From positions 1 to 57,541 of the forward strand of contig JBOFIT010000261.1 in assembly GCA_051650305.1 (NCBI GenBank): a stretch of DNA of 57,541 bases. Direction: 5' to 3'. Below are positions 43,253 to 50,503 of the stretch, one piece after another. The position numbers and the translations under genes are program-made. Origin of the DNA: JBOFDK01 sp051650305. Lineage in GTDB: Bacteria; Bacillota; Clostridia; Lachnospirales; Cellulosilyticaceae. The notes beneath the pieces were generated by a model that ran no database searches, was not told the DNA's origin, and saw only the letters and a list, made by a program, of their open reading frames with translations. Position 1 is the stretch's first letter. Each line of letters starts with the position of its first letter.

Positions 43253-44221
43253 CTAAAGCGCTAATTGATTGATGACAAGATATCCATAATACAGAAGGAA
43301 CATACTTAAGAAAACAAGTCCTTCTCTTTTAGATACTTGTTTATTTGTCTTACTAAATACGAATAATGTGAGTGTCGCAATAAGCATTACAATAAGATCT
43401 GTATAAACTGCTTCTGCTGGAATGATACTTCCAAATAGCGTAGCTGGTACCCCTACTACAAAGCAAATATTGAAAATATTGCTTCCAATGATATTTCCTA
43501 AAGCAATGTCTTGCTCCTGCTTTCTAGCTGCCATCACTGAGGTCACAAGTTCCGGTAAAGACGTTCCAAACGCTACAATGGTTAAAGAAATAAACTTTTG
43601 TCCAATGTTCATAGCCGTTGCAATAGCACTTGCTGATTCCACAACCATATTGCCACCCCATACAATACCAGCTAAACCAACCAACGTAATGACACTTGCT
43701 TTACCCATACCAAATTTCGGCTCTACCGCTTCCACATTGCCTTGTTTTGCAAGGGTAATAAGATAGTACATAAAAACAGCAAAGAACAACAGAATAACAA
43801 TACCATCTCCACGGCTAATCATATCTACTGTCCCATTACCAAGCGGATTATCTGCAAGAAGTACAAGTAGTAATGCACTTACTAAAAAAGTAAATGGGAT
43901 TTCTTTTTTAATGGTGTTATTTTTGACTTGAAGTGGAAAAATAAATGCTGAAATACCAACAATAAGTAAAATATTAAGGATATTACTCCCGATTACATTT
44001 CCCAGTACCATATCGCTATTTTGACTAAGCATCGCTTTGATACTTACAGCAGCTTCTGGTGCACTGGTACCAAAGGCTACAATAGTAAGACCTACTAAAA
44101 TATCTGGAATTTTTAAATTTTTAGCGATTGATGCTGCCCCATCAATAAAGTAATCTGCACCTTTAATAAGGATGATAAATCCTAAAACAAGTAATCCTAA
44201 TTGCATTAAAATAGTCATCAT
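43253..44221 (-). CDS. Calcium/sodium antiporter (CaCA superfamily, YrbG-like)
   Basis: 322 aa integral membrane protein with about ten helices. The two inverted alpha-repeats are clear: LVGLTIVAFGTSAPEAAVS with GNVIGSNILN (first) and SLTIVAFGTSLPELVTS with GNIIGSNIFN (second). The acidic residue in each GTSxPE is the cation site. It exchanges Ca2+ for Na+ or H+ across the cytoplasmic membrane. Two adjacent ATGs (44216-44221) follow AAGGAG; either may be used. It interrupts the otherwise conserved obgE-yhbY-nadD-yqeK-rsfS order. Confidence 0.92.
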   Translation of the reverse strand: MMTILMQLGLLVLGFIILIKGADYFIDGAASIAKNLKIPDILVGLTIVAFGTSAPEAAVSIKAMLSQNSDMVLGNVIGSNILNILLIVGISAFIFPLQVKNNTIKKEIPFTFLVSALLLVLLADNPLGNGTVDMISRGDGIVILLFFAVFMYYLITLAKQGNVEAVEPKFGMGKASVITLVGLAGIVWGGNMVVESASAIATAMNIGQKFISLTIVAFGTSLPELVTSVMAARKQEQDIALGNIIGSNIFNICFVVGVPATLFGSIIPAEAVYTDLIVMLIATLTLFVFSKTNKQVSKREGLVFLSMFLLYYGYLVINQLAL

Positions 44222-44235
44222 TTTCTCCTTTATTT

Positions 44236-45453
44236 TTATAGATCATAAATTTTATAAACTTCTATTAACCCATCTGTAATAGGATGCATCTGATGCCCTA
44301 ATACATGAGTCACATAATCTTTGGACGATACCAAAGCTTCATACATCGCACGATTTAGATCAATTTCTGAAAGACGTCTAATCTTTTCAAGGGCTGGGAA
44401 AGCTTTACGACCACGCTCTGTCATATCTGCTAGATAAATGATCTTTTCCATATCACTCATCTTTTCTCTTCCCACTGTATGATAACGAATACTATTCAAA
44501 ATATCCTCATCTTTGATGCCCCATTTATGAGCCAGCAGTGCTGCGCCTACTTTTCCATGTGCCAAATCCATATGCGCTTCTTCAAATGCATCCAACTTAA
44601 TCTGATACTGTTCACATAAGTGCTGAACTTCATCTTCTGTCAGTTCTTTCGCAACGTCGTGAAAAAGTGCTGCAATAAAAAGCTTATCGGTGTTTTTACC
44701 ATGAATATTACCTAGCTCAATGGCACGTTCTACCACACCTTTAGTGTGATTATACCTTTCTGTCGATAAACACCCTTTGACATAGTCTGTCAGTTGGCGA
44801 ATCATTTCTTTATCAAAAGATAAGGGATGTGCATACAGATGATGCTTTTGAATATAATTTTCTACTGCGCTGGTTACTAAGTACTTAATCGGACGATTCT
44901 CCTTCACACGATAACGAATATCCGAAGAAGATATCGAAAGTGCTGGTACTTCTAGAAATTGAATGCTGGAATCATACTGCTCTCTTAACGCTTCAACTTT
45001 AGCCATCAATTGCTTTTTATGGTAGCCAGGTCTTGTTACTGCTACAAAAGTACAAAGTTTCAAGAGCTCTTCTGAATTTTTCCACGTCAAAATCTCATGC
45101 ATAGCATCTGCACCTGTAATAAAATAAAGTTTTGTCCCTTTACCATACACACGTTTCAGTTCTTTAATAGTATCAATGGTATAGGTCTTTCCTTCTCTAT
45201 CAATCTCCATACGTGATACATGAAAATGCTCATTAGCCGCTGTGGCAAGCACCGTCATCAAATAACGATGTTCTGTTGAAGTGATACTCACACTTGATTT
45301 ATGTGGTGGATTACCTGTCGGTACAAAAATAACTTCATCAATATCAAATTCATGTCGTACTGCCTCTGCTGTCACAAGATGTCCCATATGTATGGGATCG
45401 AAAGTCCCACCCATGATTGCCACACGTTTTTCAATCGTTCTTGTAGGTGACAT
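44236..45453 (-). CDS. Nicotinate-nucleotide adenylyltransferase fused to YqeK HD-domain hydrolase
   Basis: 405 aa fusion of two genes that are separate neighbours in most Firmicutes. Residues ~8-210 are NadD, forming nicotinate adenine dinucleotide: GGTFDPIHMGHLVTAEAV, PTGNPPHK, FITGADAM, and SISSSDIRYRV. Residues ~215-405 are YqeK, a symmetrical Ap4A hydrolase with HD motifs ALFHDVAKEL and RYHTVGR. No stop or frameshift separates the domains. The ATG at 45451-45453 is used; AAAGGAG lies 12 bases upstream, a slightly long spacing, and an earlier in-frame ATG has no ribosome site. Confidence 0.93.
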   Translation of the reverse strand: MSPTRTIEKRVAIMGGTFDPIHMGHLVTAEAVRHEFDIDEVIFVPTGNPPHKSSVSITSTEHRYLMTVLATAANEHFHVSRMEIDREGKTYTIDTIKELKRVYGKGTKLYFITGADAMHEILTWKNSEELLKLCTFVAVTRPGYHKKQLMAKVEALREQYDSSIQFLEVPALSISSSDIRYRVKENRPIKYLVTSAVENYIQKHHLYAHPLSFDKEMIRQLTDYVKGCLSTERYNHTKGVVERAIELGNIHGKNTDKLFIAALFHDVAKELTEDEVQHLCEQYQIKLDAFEEAHMDLAHGKVGAALLAHKWGIKDEDILNSIRYHTVGREKMSDMEKIIYLADMTERGRKAFPALEKIRRLSEIDLNRAMYEALVSSKDYVTHVLGHQMHPITDGLIEVYKIYDL

Positions 45454-45506
45454 ATAAACTTTCAGCTCCTTTAACATGCTTCATTTTAGCATTTTATAGA
45501 CAAATG

Positions 45507-45534
45507 GGTAGACTCCCCCGAAGGAAAGCCTACC
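45507..45534 (-). repeat. UUCG-capped 12-bp hairpin between yhbY and nadD-yqeK
   Basis: Minus strand: GGTAGGCTTTCC-TTCG-GGGGAGTCTACC, twelve pairs (three G-T) with a canonical C(UUCG)G loop and no T run after. It is probably an intercistronic RNA stabiliser or partial terminator. Confidence 0.7.
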
Positions 45535-45546
45535 AATTCTATGCTT

Positions 45547-45852
45547 TTATTTTGTATCAGGTAATACAAACTTTGAGTTTTTCTTAGCTTGCTTGAAAAG
45601 TACAATTTTCTTTCCAATAACTTGTACTGGAATAGAACCTGTACGTTCGCTTAAAATCTGACACATTTCTTTTGGATCTTCGTAACAGTTGTTTAATACA
45701 CTTATTTTTACGATCTCACGTGCTTCAAGCGCAAGTAAGATTGCTTCTGTTACTTCTGGTGTTAAACCATTTTTACCAATTTGGAAAATAGGGTCTACTG
45801 TCTGTGCTACTGATTTTAAGTAGGCACGTTGTTTACTTGTAATGGTTTTCAT
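45547..45852 (-). CDS. yhbY: YhbY family RNA-binding protein (CRM domain)
   Basis: 101 aa, one CRM domain: LTSKQRAYLKS-type start, FQIGKNGLTPEVTEAI with the GxxG loop, and LSERTGSIPVQVIGKKIVLF. It associates with the 50S precursor in other bacteria. It sits between obgE and nadD in the standard order, 15 bases after obgE. Confidence 0.94.
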   Translation of the reverse strand: MKTITSKQRAYLKSVAQTVDPIFQIGKNGLTPEVTEAILLALEAREIVKISVLNNCYEDPKEMCQILSERTGSIPVQVIGKKIVLFKQAKKNSKFVLPDTK

Positions 45853-45867
45853 AGGATGAATCCCTTT

Positions 45868-47145
45868 CTACTTATAGTATTCAAATTCTAATTCGTAAAT
45901 TTTAACGGTATCGCCTTCTTGTACACCTTTTTCTTCAAGTGCTTCAATAATACCCTTTTCACGTAGGTATTTTTGGAAGAATGCAAAGCCTTGCTCTGTA
46001 TCAAGTGCTGTGTAACCCATCATCTTCTCTACACCCACACCTTCAACCACAAAGTAACCTTCTTCAATTTCTGTAATTGTGAAGCTACCTGTATTACCAT
46101 CAATCTCTTCGATAAATTCTGGTTCAAAGATAATGTCTTCATCTGGTACAGTTTTAAGAAGCTCTGCGATATCTGCTAGTAATGGCTGTAAATTTTCATT
46201 ACCTGCAGCTGAAATAGGTACCACATTGATGCCTTTCGCTTCAAAAGTTTCCTTAAGAAGTTTAAAGTTCTCTTCTGCACCTTCAAGGTCCATCTTATTC
46301 GCTGCTATAATTTGTGGTTTTGTCGTTAAAATTTCTGGATTGTATTGATTGATTTCATTTTCAATAGCATGGATATCTGCTACTGGATCACGTCCTTCGC
46401 TTCCTGATGCATCAACCACATGCACTAGTACTTTTGTACGCTCTACGTGGCGTAAGAAGTCATGTCCTAAGCCTACACCTTCAGCAGCACCTTCAATAAG
46501 TCCTGGAATATCTGCCATAACAAATTGCTTGCCATAGTTATTGGTTACAACACCTAAGTTTGGTGCAAGTGTTGTAAAGTGGTAGTTTGCAATTTTAGGT
46601 TGTGCATTACTTACCACTGAAAGTAATGTTGACTTACCTACGTTTGGATAGCCTACAAGTCCTACATCTGCAATCATTTTAAGCTCTAGAATAACCCAGT
46701 ATTCTTTTGCTTCTTGTCCTTTTTGTGCATATTTAGGAGCCTGTCTCGTTGCAGTGGCAAAGTGCTGATTACCGCGCCCACCTTTACCACCACGGAAAAT
46801 AATTTGCTTATCATCCACTTTGTGAAGGTCAGCAATAACTTTGCCTGACTCCGCTTCACGAATGATCGTACCTTGTGGTACACGAATAATCATGTCCTCT
46901 GCATCTTTACCATGACAGCGTTTTTTCATACCGCTCTCACCATCTTGTGCTTTATAATGTCTTTTATGTCTAAAATTCATAAGGGTATTCATACCTGGGT
47001 CAACTTGGAAGATAATATGCCCTCCTCGTCCACCATCGCCACCATCTGGGCCTCCGTTTGGTACGTATTTTTCACGACGGAAAGATACATGGCCATCGCC
47101 ACCTTTCCCAGATCTTACAAATATTTTCACGTTATCTACGAACAT
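45868..47145 (-). CDS. obgE: GTPase ObgE/CgtA
   Basis: 425 aa essential GTPase in 50S assembly and stress response. The Gly-rich Obg fold at ~1-158 (KGGDGHVSFRREKYVPNGG) is followed by the G domain (GYPNVGKSTLLS, DIPGLIEGAAEGVGLGH, NKMDL) and the C-terminal OCT domain (FEPEFIEEIDGNTGSF through FQKYLREKGI). The frame extends upstream but AAAGGAGTGAG precedes the ATG at 47143-47145. A strong terminator separates it from rpmA. Confidence 0.96.
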   Translation of the reverse strand: MFVDNVKIFVRSGKGGDGHVSFRREKYVPNGGPDGGDGGRGGHIIFQVDPGMNTLMNFRHKRHYKAQDGESGMKKRCHGKDAEDMIIRVPQGTIIREAESGKVIADLHKVDDKQIIFRGGKGGRGNQHFATATRQAPKYAQKGQEAKEYWVILELKMIADVGLVGYPNVGKSTLLSVVSNAQPKIANYHFTTLAPNLGVVTNNYGKQFVMADIPGLIEGAAEGVGLGHDFLRHVERTKVLVHVVDASGSEGRDPVADIHAIENEINQYNPEILTTKPQIIAANKMDLEGAEENFKLLKETFEAKGINVVPISAAGNENLQPLLADIAELLKTVPDEDIIFEPEFIEEIDGNTGSFTITEIEEGYFVVEGVGVEKMMGYTALDTEQGFAFFQKYLREKGIIEALEEKGVQEGDTVKIYELEFEYYK

Positions 47146-47176
47146 AATCTCACTCCTTTCATCTTTTAGTGTATCG

Positions 47177-47206
47177 TATATAAAGTTCTTTTTATAGGGT
47201 AGGCAA
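47177..47206 (-). promoter_or_regulatory. Candidate sigma-A promoter of obgE
   Basis: Minus strand: TTGCCT (47201-47206), 18-base spacer, TATATA (47177-47182). It lies between the rpmA terminator and obgE. Confidence 0.4.
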
Positions 47207-47242
47207 ATATACCACTTCCTATACACATTGCTACATAGTAGC

Positions 47243-47277
47243 AAAAAAAGAAGGTTTCAACAGATGTTGAAACCTTC
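47243..47277 (-). terminator. Terminator of the rplU-prp-rpmA operon
   Basis: Minus strand: perfect stem GAAGGTTTCAACA/TGTTGAAACCTTC (13 bp) with a short loop and seven T. Confidence 0.92.
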
Positions 47278-47288
47278 ACGTATATCTA

Positions 47289-47579
47289 TTACGCTTCGAT
47301 TGCTACTGGATATACAGAAACTTGTTTTTTGCTTCTGCCTTTACGTTCGAATTTAACTCTACCATCTACTAATGCAAATAACGTATCGTCTCCTCCACGT
47401 CCTACATTAACACCTGGATGAATTTTTGTTCCTCTTTGACGGTATAAAATGTTACCAGCTTTTACTACTTGCCCATCTGCTCTCTTAGCACCAAGGCGCT
47501 TAGATTCAGAGTCACGACCGTTTTTAGTTGATCCTACCCCTTTTTTATGAGCAAAAAACTGAAGGTCAAAACGTATCAT
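47289..47579 (-). CDS. rpmA: 50S ribosomal protein L27, with Prp-cleaved N-terminal extension
   Basis: 96 aa. The extension MIRFDLQFF-A precedes the mature start AHKKGVGSTKNGRDS, the site cut by Prp between Phe and Ala in S. aureus; cleavage is needed for the N terminus to reach the peptidyl transferase centre. The rest is typical L27 (GRDSESKRLGAKRADGQVV and RQRGTKIHPG). A GTG three codons upstream sits within AGGAGGTG and is rejected. Confidence 0.96.
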   Translation of the reverse strand: MIRFDLQFFAHKKGVGSTKNGRDSESKRLGAKRADGQVVKAGNILYRQRGTKIHPGVNVGRGGDDTLFALVDGRVKFERKGRSKKQVSVYPVAIEA

Positions 47580-47610
47580 ATGATTCACCTCCTAAGATCT
47601 ATATTCTTAA

Positions 47611-47949
47611 TTATTTTTTTATTAATTGTATTGAAATGTATTCTCCGTACATTTGTTGTATTGTGTTTAATCCGATGAGCATACTCTTTAAAAGGAGTGT
47701 GGCATCTGGATTTGTGTTACCTTGTTTTCTTTGTGGAAAACGACAATCTATAATACCCTTATCAGGGTCCATTTTCAGAACCTCTAACGGTTCGGTAGTT
47801 AATTCTTCTATGGCATTCAATGTATTGAATACTAAAATCGTAGTGGCACTACACACGATATCTTGGCCATGTTCGGCATAGCCTGCATGTCCTGATACGT
47901 TAAGTCTCCACAACGTTTTATCCATGTAGTATAAATCTACCTTGATCAT
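47611..47949 (-). CDS. prp: Ribosomal-processing cysteine protease Prp
   Basis: 112 aa. The catalytic dyad motif is SGHAGYAEHGQDIVCSA, with His and Cys 12 residues apart, followed by LNAIEELTTEPLEVL. It removes the N-terminal extension of L27. It is placed between rplU and rpmA, with the matching extension on L27, so the substrate is encoded next door. It lies five bases after rplU. Confidence 0.94.
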   Translation of the reverse strand: MIKVDLYYMDKTLWRLNVSGHAGYAEHGQDIVCSATTILVFNTLNAIEELTTEPLEVLKMDPDKGIIDCRFPQRKQGNTNPDATLLLKSMLIGLNTIQQMYGEYISIQLIKK

Positions 47950-47954
47950 GGTAA

Positions 47955-48266
47955 TTACGCTTCAATCGCAGTAATTTTAACTTTTGTGAAAGGTTGACGA
48001 TGACCTTGCTTCTTGTGGTAAGTTTTTTTAGCTTTGTATTTGTATACGATTACTTTCTTGCCTTTGCCTTCTTCAACAACATCAGCTTTTACAGTTACAC
48101 CGTTTACAAATGGAGCACCAACTTGAAGCCCATTATCGTTAGAAACAGCTAATACTTGGTCAAATACTACAGCTTCACCAGCTGCAACGTTTAACTTCTC
48201 CACGTTAAGTGTAGAACCAACTTCAACTTTGTATTGCTTTCCACCAGTTTGAATAATTGCGTACAT
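47955..48266 (-). CDS. rplU: 50S ribosomal protein L21
   Basis: 103 aa: MYAIIQTGGKQYKVEVG, then KVIVYKYKAKKTYHKKQGHRQPFT, the RNA-binding loop of L21. GGAGGTG precedes the ATG. It is the first gene of the rplU-prp-rpmA operon, with a near-consensus promoter and a structured leader. Confidence 0.97.
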   Translation of the reverse strand: MYAIIQTGGKQYKVEVGSTLNVEKLNVAAGEAVVFDQVLAVSNDNGLQVGAPFVNGVTVKADVVEEGKGKKVIVYKYKAKKTYHKKQGHRQPFTKVKITAIEA

Positions 48267-48269
48267 GTG

Positions 48270-48345
48270 TACACCTCCTTAATCCGAAAACTCGCCGAAT
48301 ACGGTACTATTGCTAGTTTAAAACCTCTTCGTGCGGCCAAAACAC
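48270..48345 (-). ncRNA. Probable L21 leader (autoregulatory 5' UTR)
   Basis: The ~85-base leader contains GAAGAGGTTTTAAAC, TACCGTATTCGGCGAG and the AAGGAGGTG ribosome site. These blocks resemble recalled Firmicutes L21 leader sequences. L21 or another operon product is expected to bind it. Assignment is by recall; no covariance model was run. Confidence 0.5.
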
Positions 48346-48351
48346 TTAGTT

Positions 48352-48380
48352 AATATATCATATTCATTTTCTTCTGTCAA
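48352..48380 (-). promoter_or_regulatory. Sigma-A promoter of rplU-prp-rpmA
   Basis: Minus strand: TTGACA (48375-48380), 17-base spacer, TATATT (48352-48357). It overlaps the last codons of the RNase E/G gene. Confidence 0.88.
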
Positions 48381-49833
48381 GCTTTTCTGTTGGATGATAT
48401 TTTAATTCATAACTATTTTTGTCAAATTTCTTGTTTGCTTCCACGATTAATGTCACACCATAGTCTTCTTTAAAGGCTTTTTCCCAATTAAAAACGTCAA
48501 AAAATGTTTTTAACTGTGGGTCACAATAAAGATAGATTTTTTCTTGAATCGTATGGGCACTCATTTGCTTAAGCTGGTTTTCTATCTGATGCCAACTTGT
48601 CACAGCACTCGCTGTACTATGACGCTTTTTACATGCTGTACAGCTCTCTGAAAGCACCTCTGGTAAAGTCGTGTATTTTTTTGTACGCACAAATTGCAAT
48701 AACCCTAACTCTGTTAGGGGATAGACTTTTGTACGATCTCTGTCATAGGCTGCTATAAGTTTCTTTGCATGTTCAAAAATAAGGGCTTTTTGCTCTTCTT
48801 TTTTGAATTCCACTAAATCTACCAGTACCATCCCTGAGAGATTTCGGTGCATCATTTGGAACAGTGCTTCTTCTGTCGCACATGCATTCAGTTCCCACAC
48901 AGTTTTTTCTTGATTTTTGCTTACAATAGCTTTTGCGCTATTCACATCGATAACCGTCATTGCTTCTGTATAGTCAATGACAATATTGCCACCGTTTTTT
49001 AACCATACTTTTTGCTTCATTGCATTGTCAAACCGCTTTTCAAAGTTATAGATTTTGAAAAGATTTTCATTTTCGGGATAAGACTTAAAGCTTAAGCACT
49101 CAGTTTCAAGGACAAGTGACGTAAGTCTTTCTTTAATACTTGCTAATAACACTGCATGATTACAACTAATCTCTAACTGATCATCTTTTTTTAGATGATC
49201 CATAATCACTTGTAATGCCAGGTTATCTTCTTTCAGAAGTACCATACCTTTTGACAAGTTGTCTTTTGTGCTTAAAATTTTGTTAGCCACTTCTCTTAGA
49301 TAAACAGCTTCTCTTTCAATGACTTCTAGTGGCACATGCTCGGCTTTTGTACGTACCAAAAAGCCACATGTCCCATCACTAATGGCTTCTAACGTCTTTT
49401 TGAGTGTTTGGCGCTTTGTAGGATCTTTAATCTTCTTTGACAGACGTACCTCAGGTTCAAATACCATACAAACTAAATAATAGCCTTGTATATTAAGATA
49501 ACACGTCAACTTGTGTCCTTTGTCCCCTGTATTTTCTTTTTTAACTTGCACAGGGATACGTGCCCCTTGTTGGAGCTTATTTTTGTAGCAATCAGGCACT
49601 TGTTTAAAATGTAAAAGTCCATTTTTAGATTCGCCAAAGTCTATAAAAGCCCCTTGGAGATTCTTGACAACTTGATCGACCTGTCCTACCACAATACGGT
49701 CTTGTACACTTTCAGCTAATACACTATCCATATAAAGATGTGTAAGCTTATCGCCTTCCTGTACTGCAATACGTGTCAGTGAATGACCGTGGTCAATCAC
49801 TACACGCTTTGTGATGCTTTTATCTATACACAT
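48364..49833 (-). CDS. rng: Ribonuclease E/G family protein
   Basis: 489 aa, RNase G-length. The S1 domain (VQDRIVVGQVDQVVKNLQGAFIDFG) is interrupted by the family insert and followed by the catalytic DNase I-like region with NIVIDYTEAMTVIDVNSAK, whose acidic residues bind Mg2+, and MVLVDLVEF. The zinc-link CTACKKRH is near the C terminus. It is an endonuclease in rRNA/mRNA processing that prefers 5'-monophosphate ends. The start ATG overlaps the previous gene by 14 bases with a poor ribosome site, so translation is probably coupled. Confidence 0.9.
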   Translation of the reverse strand: MCIDKSITKRVVIDHGHSLTRIAVQEGDKLTHLYMDSVLAESVQDRIVVGQVDQVVKNLQGAFIDFGESKNGLLHFKQVPDCYKNKLQQGARIPVQVKKENTGDKGHKLTCYLNIQGYYLVCMVFEPEVRLSKKIKDPTKRQTLKKTLEAISDGTCGFLVRTKAEHVPLEVIEREAVYLREVANKILSTKDNLSKGMVLLKEDNLALQVIMDHLKKDDQLEISCNHAVLLASIKERLTSLVLETECLSFKSYPENENLFKIYNFEKRFDNAMKQKVWLKNGGNIVIDYTEAMTVIDVNSAKAIVSKNQEKTVWELNACATEEALFQMMHRNLSGMVLVDLVEFKKEEQKALIFEHAKKLIAAYDRDRTKVYPLTELGLLQFVRTKKYTTLPEVLSESCTACKKRHSTASAVTSWHQIENQLKQMSAHTIQEKIYLYCDPQLKTFFDVFNWEKAFKEDYGVTLIVEANKKFDKNSYELKYHPTEKLDRRK

Positions 49834-50503
49834 CTAATGCAACAATCCCTTCATCTGTAGCTGTATAAAGAGCTTCTCTTTGAATATGGTAATCCCAGTT
49901 CTCACATTCATTTTCTGTAACTGCTTTTAATAGAAGCTCTGGACTTAAGTTTTCCATACTTCCAGCTGCTACTTTTAAATGTAAGGCATAGCCTTCCGCT
50001 GTCTTTTCAAGGGTATAGTTTCTTACAAGTGGCTTAAAATCTACCTCTTTCATCTTTCCCTTCTTACTTTTCTTCATTGTTAGAATCGTTTCTGCATCCA
50101 GCTTATCTTTAATGCCTTGCATTACTTCTTCTGTTACGTCTTTCTCATCAAATGTAATGCTATAGTCTGCTTCATGAACAAGGCTCATAAGCGTAGGGGT
50201 TTTTTGATCTACTTCAAAAGCTTTTAAGATTGCAATGCCTCGTGGTAAAACTTGATTCAGTTTTGCCATCATTTCTTCTGGGCTTACGTCTTCTTTTGTC
50301 ACGATATCCATATATTCGCTGTTACTGCTTACCCCTACTGAAAGTGGCATTGCAAAGTATACAAGTGAATGTGGATTAAACCCTTGTGAATAAGCAATAG
50401 GAATTCTTGCTACCTTGATTGCACGTTGAAAAAGTCTTACTGTATCTAAATGGCCTACGAATTTAACGTGACCAAGTTTTGTAAACTGCATTCTAGTTCT
50501 CAT
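49820..50503 (-). CDS. TIGR03936 family radical SAM-linked protein (DUF2344)
   Basis: 227 aa. Domain features: MRTRMQFTKLGHVKFVGHLD, RAIKVARIPIAYSQGFNPHS and FAMPLSVGVSSNSEYMDI. This domain is encoded directly after, or fused to, the radical SAM protein upstream, implying a joint but unproven function, perhaps RNA modification. A longer frame extends into that gene; AAAGGAG precedes the ATG at 50501-50503, which overlaps the upstream stop by 11 bases. Confidence 0.9.
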   Translation of the reverse strand: MRTRMQFTKLGHVKFVGHLDTVRLFQRAIKVARIPIAYSQGFNPHSLVYFAMPLSVGVSSNSEYMDIVTKEDVSPEEMMAKLNQVLPRGIAILKAFEVDQKTPTLMSLVHEADYSITFDEKDVTEEVMQGIKDKLDAETILTMKKSKKGKMKEVDFKPLVRNYTLEKTAEGYALHLKVAAGSMENLSPELLLKAVTENECENWDYHIQREALYTATDEGIVALDVYR

